The notes under the pieces: generated by a model
What the model saw: the letters and a program-made list of their open reading frames with translations, nothing else
What the model was told of the DNA's origin: nothing
Databases searched by the model: none
Assembly: GCA_017535725.1 (NCBI GenBank)
Contig: JAFXTO010000027.1
Location: 1-56,205 of the forward strand
Length of the DNA: 56,205 bases
Reading direction: 5' to 3'
Origin: Bacteroidaceae bacterium
Lineage (GTDB): Bacteria; Bacteroidota; Bacteroidia; Bacteroidales; Bacteroidaceae
Translations under genes and position numbers: made by a program
In this document: one piece after another, positions 8,001 through 15,405 of the stretch
Numbering within the stretch: position 1 is the first letter of the stretch
How the letters are laid out: every line of letters begins with the position of its first letter

Positions 8001-8309
8001 ATCCCAACCCTTGATTTGTCCGACGAAACCGTTGGTAGCCTCGAACGTGCGGCCGTCACCACGGCTTTTGGGTGTTGACGGATTAACGGTAGCGTAGAGA
8101 GAGCCGTCCTCGGTTACATAGGCGATGGAGCGGTCGCTGAGCGTGGTCTCGCGCACCTTTTCGCCTTTCTTGGAGCCGTCCACGTTCCAAGTCAGGTCCT
8201 CGTCGAAGCCGGCGTTGGCGATGTAGTGGGTCATGTCTTCTTCCCTTTGTGCCGACATCGGCATAGCGGCGAAGACGCCCAGAGTCATGAGAAGTAAAGC
8301 TTTCTTCAT
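5070..8309 (-). CDS. Large multi-module secreted protein with type IX sorting tail
   Basis: 1079 residues from the ATG at 8309, where a clean signal peptide (MKKALLLMTLGVFAAMPMSA) begins; the frame is open 30 codons further upstream but that part is not protein-like. Reading along: a beta-rich galactose-binding-like module (about 25-265), a helical linker with ala/glu-rich repeats (about 270-420), a second beta-sandwich (about 430-620), another helical stretch (about 625-765), a third sandwich beginning NPDFAAIDGWNVEKG (about 775-1010), and a C-terminal tail VDGIYTIDGRRV...GLYIIVRDGKASKMIVK (last 35 residues). The tail has the pattern of short Prevotella type IX secretion sorting domains. No catalytic motif is seen, so surface binding or adhesion is the best guess. 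Confidence 0.75.
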   Translation of the reverse strand: MKKALLLMTLGVFAAMPMSAQREEDMTHYIANAGFDEDLTWNVDGSKKGEKVRETTLSDRSIAYVTEDGSLYATVNPSTPKSRGDGRTFEATNGFVGQIKGWDWVTPRTNDGCEWVYFGTFPYDLEEQAIPIADDGAGYITVPERPEDFDGGTGYLYLRAGWNGTFSYKQEVRLPCAVYRLEYWTININPNTSGSATDLTKITCRRDVFQEEGGEALNSTEWTYHEFEFTPVDKFTMEFGIQVSNNNSNTTPWMVIDGIKLYKIEDADPAEVLRSDLYYYTDEVLANLPDSLMGIDNEFFYGLVEEAESLQREYLYDGDDTALLQESINKLKGLYDSMIEAAETARRVEAQYLKALTLLDVTDYPGKAEFSAYCENIRKLLYETGTVETITAAEAELKEAMNKYYFSQPADMENPANYSFLVPSPWFCQESREPGSNEMSVIADAALTADDIHVDGAWVNGSTAGGTTGGYCKVSRTCYQLWATNFTGYLDAHADLTNLPNGIYSVSMDLIANANALSDQHIYATSSLGQTEGYMTEAGVCYDWISDGNGYQGEYPFAGEDPWETVTTEQTVIVVDGKLTIGARSTHGDPEIEDVSDAQRRGSFWFTNVTLRYHGAATQEQVDAALGIRVKTAQDLVDAMHFAADKKAANDSIAAYNQTKDLNVLNNGIAFAQKSEGKYNEIMEEGKTLPTVAATLENEPESYGVALEVVKYANEATLAWIASSTATYQQVDSILNVMKAYVNTYGQAAIQAAETASEFRSGPRNVVENAIAAQKARLMPGENVMLSIPTVEDMVADLDKLMIKATAQNTFDRNPNNTDYTGWILNPDFAAIDGWNVEKGTGNGPLNAGQYYTGDADHKYFDSYNPTPGELNIYSEQVIEGLPNGTYTARAAARTSGKGAFLFAATGEAKADTIWKEIHLETYTYQISEDKDTTVNATDAYGSIWEEAWKKYEKNEADETETTIATCNANTGRGWRWVTIEGIEVKDHRMTIGQTTNSLLTGQPFEGTWFSVVDWSLTLTAKGNNDGWEGPLTGVNSLKPAQSTAVDGIYTIDGRRVSTTSRGLYIIVRDGKASKMIVK

Positions 8310-8419
8310 AAACAGTTGTTTTTTGTTAGTAAATATAATAGTTATTAATAGTTTTGAAACATCTGTGAATGGTTTTTTGAAACATCTCCAAAACTGCAAG
8401 GCGCAGGCGAAATGCGGCG

Positions 8420-8427
8420 CAAATGTA
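8420..8427 (-). promoter_or_regulatory. -7 box (TACATTTG) of the large secreted protein
   Basis: Minus-strand TACATTTG followed by CGCC, about 110 bases upstream of the start at 8309, so the leader would be about 100 bases long. Confidence 0.65.
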
Positions 8428-8456
8428 GTACTTTTCGCGCAAACAACGACAAAAAG

Positions 8457-8485
8457 AGGTGTTTTTTTTGCTCCTTATCACACCT
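8457..8485 (-). terminator. Possible weak terminator of the NlpC/P60 gene
   Basis: AGGTGT / ACACCT six-base stem flanked by A- and T-runs; on the minus strand CTTTTTG follows. It lies 28 bases after the stop at 8513. The stem is short. Confidence 0.4.
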
Positions 8486-8512
8486 TTTTTAATAAATAAA
8501 GGGAAAAAACGG

Positions 8513-9118
8513 TCAGTTTTCATTCCCGAGGATGCGTCGTCCACTCAGGAAATGACGGTTCCAGTAGTCCGCCTTGGGGTAGCTGTCGATGCGCACACCA
8601 TACGAGCTGCTGCTGTGGATGAATTCGAAGGTACCATTCTCGCTATCCACGGAGGTGACGATGCCCACGTGGTTCACGGCCTCACCCCGTCGGCCATTGT
8701 TGCCAAAGAAGACCAGGTCGCCGGGAAGCAAGTCTGCCACGGAGGCCACGCGTTCGCCCTGTGTGTTCTGTTCGCGCGAGGAACGTTTCAGCTGGATGCC
8801 CATCTGGCCGAATACGAAACTCGTAAAGCCTGAGCAGTCAAAAGCCTTGGGGCCGCTGCTGCCTCTGCGATAGCGCGAGCCTATCAGCTTCTTGGCGGAA
8901 TCGATGAGGTCGGTGGCGACCGTGCTGCCGAGACCCGTCAGTAGGTTGGCGTGCACCATGGGACTGATGGGCGCAAGGATGGAAGCCAACGTCTTCTGGA
9001 TTGTCAAGGGGCTGACAACAGCATCCGGCTCCGTGGTCAGGGTGCGATGGCGCTCCGGCGTACGGGCAGACAGGACTGTCGACAGACACAGGAACAAAAC
9101 GAATACTTTTTTAGACAT
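8513..9118 (-). CDS. NlpC/P60 cell-wall hydrolase (secreted)
   Basis: 201 residues from the ATG at 9118, where a signal peptide MSKKVFVLFLCLSTVLSA begins; the frame extends 26 codons upstream but across the promoter box. The C-terminal half is a complete NlpC/P60 domain: catalytic Cys95 in FDCSGFTS, His150 in NHVGIV and a third polar residue His168 in FIHSSS. The domain opens with AKKLIGSRYRRGSSGPKAFD, the standard substrate-groove segment. These enzymes cut gamma-D-Glu-diaminopimelate or related peptide bonds in peptidoglycan. The 60 residues between signal and domain have no recognised SH3 module. It is divergent from tyrS and has its own promoter. Confidence 0.92.
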   Translation of the reverse strand: MSKKVFVLFLCLSTVLSARTPERHRTLTTEPDAVVSPLTIQKTLASILAPISPMVHANLLTGLGSTVATDLIDSAKKLIGSRYRRGSSGPKAFDCSGFTSFVFGQMGIQLKRSSREQNTQGERVASVADLLPGDLVFFGNNGRRGEAVNHVGIVTSVDSENGTFEFIHSSSSYGVRIDSYPKADYWNRHFLSGRRILGNEN

Positions 9119-9183
9119 TCTTGATACCTTAGTTAATAAAGTAAACGCCCCTCTCACAGGGGACTTCGCTGTAAAATCGGGCG

Positions 9184-9191
9184 CAAAGGTA
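9184..9191 (-). promoter_or_regulatory. -7 box (TACCTTTG) of the NlpC/P60 gene
   Basis: Minus-strand TACCTTTG followed by CGCC, 66 bases before the ATG at 9118. Confidence 0.75.
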
Positions 9192-9254
9192 GACAAAAAT
9201 CAGTAAATTGACAACTTTTCTGTGCTAAAAAGCCTCAAAACGGAAAAAAAGTCG

Positions 9255-9262
9255 TACCTTTG
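9255..9262 (+). promoter_or_regulatory. -7 box (TACCTTTG) of tyrS
   Basis: TACCTTTGCGCCC 59 bases before the tyrS ATG. The leader is too short for a T-box and shows none. Confidence 0.8.
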
Positions 9263-9320
9263 CGCCCGCAAATCAATGAAATACGCAATTTGTAAATCTT
9301 AAAACCCATAAATTAACAAG

Positions 9321-10616
9321 ATGAACTTCGTTGAAGAACTCACTTGGCGCGGCATGATTCACCAGATGATGCCGGGCACGGAGGAACTCCTCCAGAAAGA
9401 ACTGGTTACGGCTTACGTCGGCATCGACCCCACCGCCGATAGCCTGCATATCGGCCACCTCTGCGGCGTAATGATGTTGCGTCACTTGCAGCGTTGCGGC
9501 CACAAGCCCCTGGCGCTCGTGGGAGGCGCCACAGGTATGATCGGCGACCCCAGCGGCAAGAGTCAGGAGCGCAACCTGCTGGACGAAGCTACGCTGGCCC
9601 ACAATGTCGCCTGCATCAAAGCACAGCTGGCCCATTTCCTTGACTTCGAGAGCGATGCTCCTAATCGTGCAGAGCTGGTCAACAACTACGACTGGATGAA
9701 GGACTTCACCTTCCTCGCTTTCGCCCGCGACGTAGGCAAACACATCACCGTCAACTACATGATGGCCAAGGACAGCGTGCAGAAGCGCCTCAACGGCGAG
9801 GCTCGCGACGGCCTCAGCTTCACCGAATTCACCTACCAGCTCCTGCAGGGCTACGACTTCTACTACCTCAACACCCACAAGGGCTGCAAGCTCCAGATGG
9901 GCGGCAGCGACCAGTGGGGCAATATCACCACGGGAACGGAACTCATCCGCCGCATGGGTGGTGGCGAGGCGTACGCCCTGACATGCCCCCTCATCACCAA
10001 GTCCGATGGCCGTAAGTTCGGCAAGACGGAGCAGGGCAACATCTGGCTCGACCGCCGCTACACCTCACCCTACCGCTTCTATCAGTTCTGGATCAACGTG
10101 GCCGATGAGGATGCAGAGCGCTACATCAAGATATTCACCAGCCTTGAGAAAGAGGAGATTGAAGACCTCATCGCCCGCCACCGCGAAGATCCGGGTCGCC
10201 GTGAACTCCAGCGCCGCCTGGCCGAGGAGGTCACGAAGATGGTACATAGCGAGCAGGATTTGAAGATGGCTCAGGAAGCCAGCCAGATGCTCTTCGGCAA
10301 GAGCACCAAGGAAGCCCTGATGGCACTCGACGAGCAAACGTTGCTCGACGTCTTCGATGGTGTGCCCCAGTTCCGCATCAGCCGTAGCCTGCTCGAAGGC
10401 GAAGGCATCAAGGCCATCGACCTCATGGCCGCCGAAACCCAGTGCTTCCCCAGCAAGGGCGAGATGCGCAAGACCACACAGGGCGGTGGCGTCAGCCTCA
10501 ACAAGGAGAAGCTCACCGCCTTCGACCAGCCCGTCACCACCGCCGACCTCATCGACGGCCGCTACCTCCTCGTGCAGAAAGGCAAGAAGAACTACTTCCT
10601 GATCATCGCCGAATAA
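9321..10616 (+). CDS. tyrS: Tyrosyl-tRNA synthetase
   Basis: 431 residues, the usual bacterial length. Class I signatures are both present: HIGH at 43-46 (DSLHIGHL) and KFGKT at 232-236, the TyrRS form of KMSKS. The tyrosine pocket is seen in [10 protein letters not shown] (32-41), [12 protein letters not shown] (173-184) and [11 protein letters not shown] (192-202). The C-terminal region from about 360 carries the S4-like RNA-binding domain ([20 protein letters not shown]). It charges tRNA-Tyr in the cytoplasm. It stands alone with its own promoter, and the gene for tRNA-Gln follows 166 bases later with a separate promoter. Confidence 0.98.
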   Translation: MNFVEELTWRGMIHQMMPGTEELLQKELVTAYVGIDPTADSLHIGHLCGVMMLRHLQRCGHKPLALVGGATGMIGDPSGKSQERNLLDEATLAHNVACIKAQLAHFLDFESDAPNRAELVNNYDWMKDFTFLAFARDVGKHITVNYMMAKDSVQKRLNGEARDGLSFTEFTYQLLQGYDFYYLNTHKGCKLQMGGSDQWGNITTGTELIRRMGGGEAYALTCPLITKSDGRKFGKTEQGNIWLDRRYTSPYRFYQFWINVADEDAERYIKIFTSLEKEEIEDLIARHREDPGRRELQRRLAEEVTKMVHSEQDLKMAQEASQMLFGKSTKEALMALDEQTLLDVFDGVPQFRISRSLLEGEGIKAIDLMAAETQCFPSKGEMRKTTQGGGVSLNKEKLTAFDQPVTTADLIDGRYLLVQKGKKNYFLIIAE

Positions 10617-10744
10617 CGGATATTCTGGAATTTTGAAATTATAGAATTGAAAACAGAGATGCCTCAAGCGTGAAAGAACGTTAAATAACACGCCATAAGC
10701 ATCATTTTCAACTTTCAACTTTCAACTTTTATCTTAAAAATCCG

Positions 10745-10752
10745 TACCTTTG
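10745..10752 (+). promoter_or_regulatory. -7 box (TACCTTTG) of the tRNA-Gln gene
   Basis: TACCTTTGCGCC about 30 bases before the mature 5' end of the tRNA. Confidence 0.8.
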
Positions 10753-10782
10753 CGCCGCTTTTAGTGATAAAAGCTTCAGGAT

Positions 10783-10856
10783 TGGGATATGGTGTAATGG
10801 TAACACAACAGGTTTTGGTTCTGTTTTTCCTGGTTCGAATCCGGGTATCCCAACCA
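10783..10856 (+). tRNA. tRNA-Gln (anticodon UUG)
   Basis: Full cloverleaf: acceptor TGGGATA paired with TATCCCA, D arm with GTGTAATGGTAACAC, anticodon stem ACAGG/TCTGT around loop TTTTGGT giving anticodon TTG, and T arm CCTGGTTCGAATCCGGG. The discriminator is A and the CCA end is encoded (10854-10856). The U-A first acceptor pair is typical of glutamine tRNAs. Confidence 0.97.
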
Positions 10857-10874
10857 CTTAAAGGTCAAACCCTC

Positions 10875-10906
10875 AACTGCCAGTTCGCCCCCGCGAGCTG
10901 GCAGTT
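10875..10906 (+). terminator. Terminator of tRNA-Gln
   Basis: Nine-base perfect stem AACTGCCAG / CTGGCAGTT with a GC-rich 14-base loop, followed by TTGCTTG. It lies 19 bases after the tRNA. Confidence 0.75.
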
Positions 10907-11070
10907 TTGCTTGATTTCGACCCAAATTCTGGCGAAAAGGATTCATCTTTTACAGGAATTTCTCACAAATTCTCGGCGAATAGTGTAGCATTTTGTGCAA
11001 AAAAATCATAAAAACACAGCGGGAAGTACACTTTTCTCGATGTGGGCGAGGAAATATGCGGGAAAATCCA

Positions 11071-11078
11071 TAACTTTG
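11071..11078 (+). promoter_or_regulatory. -7 box (TAACTTTG) of the small gene / DUF6169 pair
   Basis: TAACTTTG 27 bases before the ATG at 11106. It rules against the longer in-frame start at 10995. Confidence 0.7.
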
Positions 11079-11105
11079 CCATCGGAAAAATTAAAGACGC
11101 AAATT

Positions 11106-11234
11106 ATGGACGAAAAGGATTTCAGACAATTGTCGGACAGCGAGTTCAAGGCAGCTCTTATCGCCACACTGAATCTGAAGAAGGAGTGGATGGCCTCGGT
11201 GGAGAAACGCGAAAAGGAACTGGGAATAAGATGA
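11106..11234 (+). CDS. 42-aa small protein coupled to the DUF6169 gene
   Basis: MDEKDFRQLSDSEFKAALIA followed by a Lys/Glu-rich helix ending KEKELGIR-like. The start at 11106 is chosen because it is just downstream of the promoter box. The stop overlaps the next start as ATGA, so translation is coupled. The protein is predicted to be almost entirely helical and highly charged. I do not recognise a family. The tiny charged upstream partner with a coupled larger gene resembles antitoxin-toxin or adaptor-effector pairs, but that is only an analogy. Confidence 0.65.
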   Translation: MDEKDFRQLSDSEFKAALIATLNLKKEWMASVEKREKELGIR

Positions 11235-11737
11235 GACTTTCGGTTGACAACATCAACAACGGGTCGCCCTATTGGGTCATCCAGTTGGACGATTTGACGT
11301 TCCGCTTCGTGACGAAGAACGGCATCGTTTATCGTGTCGGCTTCTACAAGGATCCGTATTTCCTAGGCAGCAAGGCTTACCACTTCTTCATCGCCAACGA
11401 GAACGACGCATTTGCGCCGAAGGATGCGGACGTGTTCCGCGTCATCACCCGCGTGCTGGAGGAGTTCTTCCGTCAGGACGCCTCGGTGATGCTCTATATC
11501 TGCGACCCCTTCGACCACCGCGAGGCCACGCGCGACAGCTTGTACAAGCGTTGGTTCAACGGCTATTCGCGCCGCGACGAACTGACACTGCGGGCCGAGG
11601 CTATCGACTTTGATGGCTACGTGGTCTATACAGGCATGATTCTGCGTAAAGATCACCCGGAGTACGACAGCCTGATTGAGAAATACGACGAGTTCGTGAA
11701 ACGCGCTAACAAACTGTACCGCATACAGCCGAAGTAG
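11231..11737 (+). CDS. DUF6169 family protein
   Basis: 168 residues from the ATG that overlaps the previous stop. The strand-rich N-terminal half (WVIQLDDLTFRFVTKNGIVY) is followed by a helix with EEFFRQDASVMLYICDPFD (about 77-95) and RDSLYKRWFNGYSRRDE (about 100-116). This order of an aromatic-start beta half, a VMLYICD core strand and an RWF motif is what I know as DUF6169, a Bacteroidota family of unknown function. No enzyme motif is evident. The leader gene of 42 codons and this gene form a two-gene unit with one promoter. Confidence 0.75.
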   Translation: MRLSVDNINNGSPYWVIQLDDLTFRFVTKNGIVYRVGFYKDPYFLGSKAYHFFIANENDAFAPKDADVFRVITRVLEEFFRQDASVMLYICDPFDHREATRDSLYKRWFNGYSRRDELTLRAEAIDFDGYVVYTGMILRKDHPEYDSLIEKYDEFVKRANKLYRIQPK

Positions 11738-11854
11738 TCTCTTACAGATACGGAACATACATCGGTTGAAGATGAATCCGAGCAAGCAATGTGAGGTTGC
11801 TAGGGAAATAGATATAGATGCATGGACCGGTTGACGGTTGTCAAATGATTCACT

Positions 11855-11980
11855 CGTCCAGACGTGTTTGACTTCACGTCCGTACGTGTTTAAGTTTTCG
11901 TCCAGACGTGTTTGACTTCACGTCCGTACGTGTTTAAGTTTTCGTCTAGACGTGTTTGACTTCACATCCAGACGTGTTCG
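11855..11980. repeat. 22-bp-period palindrome array 1 (CGTC-NN-GACG cores)
   Basis: Six units start at 11855, 11877, 11899, 11921, 11943 and 11965, exactly 22 bases apart. Odd units read CGTCCAGACGTGTTTGACTT or nearly so; even units read CGTCCGTACGTGTTTAAGTT. The cores are palindromic, perfect in unit five (CGTCTAGACG). The array lies between the 3' ends of two converging genes (DUF6169 and the symporter), so it is not placed as a promoter operator. The rest of the 293-base gap holds nothing else visible. Confidence 0.9.
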
Positions 11981-12030
11981 CTCAAATGAATATGCCAATT
12001 GGAAGAAAAGGAGGGAGGGTGTGAGAGGGG

Positions 12031-13449
12031 TTAATCCCAGCAGGATATGTCTTGCTCGATTTCAGGCAGTTGGCTGCGATGGAAGGTGGGGTGCTGGATG
12101 CCGCGGCGCTTCTGGCTGCGATAGTCGTCGAGCAGGCGGAAGGCGTACTTGCCGAGGCGGAGGATGGCGATGAGGTTGCAGGCGGTGAGGAGGGCCATGA
12201 AGAAGTCGCCCAGATTCCAGACGAGCTCCAGCGTGGAGAGGGCGCCGAACATCACCAGCACACCGCCCGAGAGCAGGCGGTAGATGATGAGGGTTGCGCG
12301 GTTGGAGGTGATGAAGCGGATGTTTGCCTCACCATAATAATAATTGCCGATGATACTGGAGAAGGCGAAGAGAAAGATGGCAACGGCGATGAAAGTGGGT
12401 CCCCACGCCCCAATCTCGGATTGCAGGGCGGACTGCGTCAGGGCGATGCCATTGAGCTCCGGAACATCGTAGAGGCCGCTGATAAGAATGACGAACGCCG
12501 TGCAGGAGCAGACGAGGAGCGTGTCCGTGAAGACTCCCAGCGCCTGTATCAACCCCTGCTTCACGGGGTGAGACACCGTGGCGGTGGCTGCTACATTGGG
12601 TGCGCTGCCCTCGCCGGCCTCGTTGCTGAACAGGCCTCGCTTGACGCCATTCATGATTGTTGCACCTATCATGCCGCCTGCCGATTGGCGTAGCCCGAAG
12701 GCATCGGCAAGGATGACATGCAGCACATGAGGTATCTTCTCGATGTTCATCACGACGATGACAACCACCAGCACGAAGTAGCCGACGGCCATCAGCGGAA
12801 CCAGCACGGCGCTGACATTGGCAATGCGATGGATGCCGCCGAATACTACGAGCAACGACATCACGGACAGGACGATGCCCACGGCCATGGGATCCCACCC
12901 GAAGGCCTGCTGCATGGCATCGCAGATGGTGTTGATCTGGATGGAGTTGTAGGCCAGTCCGAAAGTGAGCGTTATCAGCACGGCAAACAGCACGGCCATC
13001 CAGTGCTTGTGCAGTCCTTTCTCGATATAGTAGGCGGGGCCTCCGATGAACGACTCCTGATGGCGTTGCTTAAAGAGCTGACCCAGCGTTGATTCCACGA
13101 ACGCCGTGGCAGAGCCTATCAGCGCGATGACCCACATCCAGAACACCGCCCCTGGTCCACCGATGGCTATCGCCGTGGCCACACCAGCCAGGTTCCCCGT
13201 GCCGACACGTGTGGCGACAGACACGGCGAAGGCCTGGAAGGAAGAGATATGCTTGAGACCCCGTTCCTTATCCGTCGGGTGGTTGTTGCCCGTTCCGGCC
13301 GTGTCCGCGAGTAGGCGAATCATCTCTCCAAGCATTCGGAATTGTACGCCACGAGTGCGCAGGGTGAACCAGAGTCCACACAGCACCAGTGCTTCGATGA
13401 GCAGGTAGCTCCACAGCACATCATTCACTTGGGTAATAACATCATTCAT
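12031..13449 (-). CDS. Sodium:alanine/glycine symporter (AGCS family)
   Basis: 472 residues from the ATG at 13449; the in-frame extension to 13551 crosses the promoter box. AGCS landmarks are clear: SSFQAFAVSVATRVGTGNLAG (about 69-89) with the GTGN sodium/substrate loop, GGPGAVFWMWVIALIGSATAF (about 96-116), FIGGPAYYIEKGL, and GLFSNEAGEGSAPNVAATA (about 270-290). About ten to eleven hydrophobic segments span the protein. It takes up alanine or glycine with sodium across the inner membrane. Length is normal (450-490). It is a single-gene unit converging on the DUF6169 gene. Confidence 0.95.
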   Translation of the reverse strand: MNDVITQVNDVLWSYLLIEALVLCGLWFTLRTRGVQFRMLGEMIRLLADTAGTGNNHPTDKERGLKHISSFQAFAVSVATRVGTGNLAGVATAIAIGGPGAVFWMWVIALIGSATAFVESTLGQLFKQRHQESFIGGPAYYIEKGLHKHWMAVLFAVLITLTFGLAYNSIQINTICDAMQQAFGWDPMAVGIVLSVMSLLVVFGGIHRIANVSAVLVPLMAVGYFVLVVVIVVMNIEKIPHVLHVILADAFGLRQSAGGMIGATIMNGVKRGLFSNEAGEGSAPNVAATATVSHPVKQGLIQALGVFTDTLLVCSCTAFVILISGLYDVPELNGIALTQSALQSEIGAWGPTFIAVAIFLFAFSSIIGNYYYGEANIRFITSNRATLIIYRLLSGGVLVMFGALSTLELVWNLGDFFMALLTACNLIAILRLGKYAFRLLDDYRSQKRRGIQHPTFHRSQLPEIEQDISCWD

Positions 13450-13468
13450 TGGTTGTCGATTTTTGGTG

Positions 13469-13476
13469 CAAAGGTA
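13469..13476 (-). promoter_or_regulatory. -7 box (TACCTTTG) of the symporter gene
   Basis: Minus-strand TACCTTTGCACC 19 bases before the ATG at 13449. Confidence 0.75.
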
Positions 13477-13624
13477 GCAATTATATTTAAGGAATGTCCT
13501 AAAATCGGATGAAAACGTTCTGGAAAAGGAACAGATTGGGTGGAAAAACATTCGAAGGAGGTCGAAATGTAGTTAAAAGACCAAGTTTTCTTCCTCCCTC
13601 GATAGCTTTCACAGAATAAAATTG

Positions 13625-13632
13625 TATTTTTG
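13625..13632 (+). promoter_or_regulatory. -7 box (TATTTTTG) of the Cthe_2159-type gene
   Basis: TATTTTTGCGCC 50 bases before the start at 13682. Confidence 0.7.
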
Positions 13633-13681
13633 CGCCGAAATCTAAACACTAAGGACTATACAACAAAGATTATCTGTCAAA

Positions 13682-15301
13682 ATGATGAAAAGGATTCTTT
13701 TGGGGGTGCTGCTTTTCTGCATCGGTGGCGTCTGTAGCGCAGAGGACATCACCATCCGCTACAAAGGAAACAAGGCAACGGTACAGCAATCGAAGAAGGA
13801 CAGCGTGCAGGTGACGGTGGACGGTGCCTGTGTGAACATCGAGAGCCGGTACGTAGAACATAAGCTCACCCTGCGCCTTACTGGCCGAAGCGACGACGGA
13901 CAACTCATCCTGAAGACGGCAGGCAAGGCCAAAGTGACACTCGATGCGCTGGTGCTGACCAGTCAGGAGGGGGCTCCGCTCCACCTGAAGAACAAGAAGA
14001 AGGTGGAAATCGTGGCCAGCAAGGGAACGGAGAACACCCTCACCATCACCGCCTGCAATGATACTGCCAACCACAAGGCAGCCGTCATCTGGGCGAAAGA
14101 CAAGCTTCTGCTTTCCGGTAAAGGGACCTTGAATATCATCGCCACCGGCGACGGTTGCCGAGGCATCAAGAGCAAGAAGGATATCACCGTCGAGGACGTG
14201 ACGCTCCAGGTGACAACTTCCGGCAACAACCTGGGTGAAAAGCCCTTTGCCTTCGGCGGTTTCCCCGGAGGATCAGAAGGAGGATTCCCAGAAGGTGGAT
14301 TCCCGATGGGTAATGATAGCATCCGAGGTGGCGGCTTCCCTGGAGGGCCTGGCGGCATGCCTCCGTTCAACTTCGATGACATTCCAGAAGAAGTGAAACA
14401 GCAATTCGAGGAAATGCGCAAGCAGTTTGAAGAGCGGATGGCTGCTGACAGCACCGGGCGAGGCGGCTTCCCTGGTTTCTTTGGCGGCATGCCTCCTTTC
14501 GGAGGGATGCGTCCAGAGGGCGGCGATAGTATTGAAGGTGACTTCCCGGACTTCGGCGGAGAAGGCTTCGGAGGGGACTTCGGAGGAGGCTTTGGCGGCA
14601 AGCACAAGTACGTGGCTTCCACCAAGGGCATCGCCTCGAAGGGCAAGATTACCATTAATAGCGGCAATGTCACCGTTCGCACCTCCACGGCAGGAGCCGA
14701 AGGCATAGAGGGCAAGAAGGGCGTCGTCTTCAATGGCGGCAACATCGATGTGCTGAGTCCCGATGATGCGGTCAACGCCAGCGGCTGCATCGAGTTCAAT
14801 GGTGCTCATGTCCTTGCTCGCAGTACGGGTAATGATGCCGTGGATTCCAATCCCGCGAGCGGCTTCTTCTCGCCCTTTGGTAGCAATGAGCAGAGCAATG
14901 AACCAGCTATCGTCATTCGGGGTGGTACCGTTTATGCGTGGAGTCAGGTGGGCTCGCCCGAGGAGGGCCTCGATTGCGACTTCGCGGCACTCATCATCGA
15001 GGGTGGCAACGTCTTCTCGGTCGGCGGAGGAATGGGCGAGATGCCTTCTGTACCTACCAACGAAACCGCCAAGCAGCCCGCTGTCTTGCTCATCGGCATC
15101 CCAATCGCCAAGGACGAACCCATACAACTCCTTGATGAGGGAGGCAAGGTCATCGAGACCATCCACATTCCTTTTGCCCTTCGGCGCAGTGCCAGCCTGG
15201 TGAGCAACGCGGCCTTCAAGCTCGGTGGCACTTATACAGTGAAGACCAAAGGCTACGAAAAAACCTTCTGCCTGAACGAATCGTTCACCCAGGTCAGATA
15301 A
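13682..15301 (+). CDS. Secreted Cthe_2159-type carbohydrate-binding beta-helix protein with G/F/P-rich insert
   Basis: 539 residues with a signal peptide (MMKRILLGVLLFCIGGVCSA). Two blocks of parallel beta-helix-like repeats, about 22-185 (LTLRLTGRSDDGQLILK, GKGTLNIIATGDGCRGIKSK) and about 310-480 (STKGIASKGKITINSGNVTV, EGIEGKKGVVFNGGNIDV, DDAVNASG), match the pattern of the Cthe_2159 family, calcium-dependent binders of acidic polysaccharide. Between them lies a 125-residue linker rich in Gly, Phe and Pro (GGFPGG, GGMPPF) interrupted by a Glu/Lys helix (FEEMRKQFEERM). A CotH partner, often seen with this family, is not present here. ATG at 13685 is an equally good start. Confidence 0.8.
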   Translation: MMKRILLGVLLFCIGGVCSAEDITIRYKGNKATVQQSKKDSVQVTVDGACVNIESRYVEHKLTLRLTGRSDDGQLILKTAGKAKVTLDALVLTSQEGAPLHLKNKKKVEIVASKGTENTLTITACNDTANHKAAVIWAKDKLLLSGKGTLNIIATGDGCRGIKSKKDITVEDVTLQVTTSGNNLGEKPFAFGGFPGGSEGGFPEGGFPMGNDSIRGGGFPGGPGGMPPFNFDDIPEEVKQQFEEMRKQFEERMAADSTGRGGFPGFFGGMPPFGGMRPEGGDSIEGDFPDFGGEGFGGDFGGGFGGKHKYVASTKGIASKGKITINSGNVTVRTSTAGAEGIEGKKGVVFNGGNIDVLSPDDAVNASGCIEFNGAHVLARSTGNDAVDSNPASGFFSPFGSNEQSNEPAIVIRGGTVYAWSQVGSPEEGLDCDFAALIIEGGNVFSVGGGMGEMPSVPTNETAKQPAVLLIGIPIAKDEPIQLLDEGGKVIETIHIPFALRRSASLVSNAAFKLGGTYTVKTKGYEKTFCLNESFTQVR

Positions 15302-15327
15302 GGAGGGGAATAATAATTAAAAAAAAT

Positions 15328-15364
15328 GTGCGTCACGCTCTGACATTTGCAGAACGTGACGCAC
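15328..15364. terminator. Bidirectional terminator between the converging Cthe_2159-type gene and the PUL
   Basis: Ten-base perfect stem GTGCGTCACG / CGTGACGCAC, 17-base loop, with an A-run on the left that becomes TTTTTT on the minus strand. It serves the PUL transcript ending at 15406 and probably also the plus-strand gene. Confidence 0.85.
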
Positions 15365-15405
15365 GCTTTAAATGATATCCTCTCAGTTAGAGGGACAGGG
15401 GAATC

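Noticed and set aside
5049-8078. Long plus-strand frames opposite the 1079-aa gene
   Set aside because: They are shadow frames of the minus-strand gene; the minus frame has a signal peptide, modules and sorting tail.
9263-9320. T-box leader ahead of tyrS
   Set aside because: The leader is 58 bases with no specifier stem or terminator.
10995-11105. Longer start for the 42-aa gene
   Set aside because: The promoter box at 11071-11078 would then lie inside the coding part, and the extra residues are not conserved-looking.
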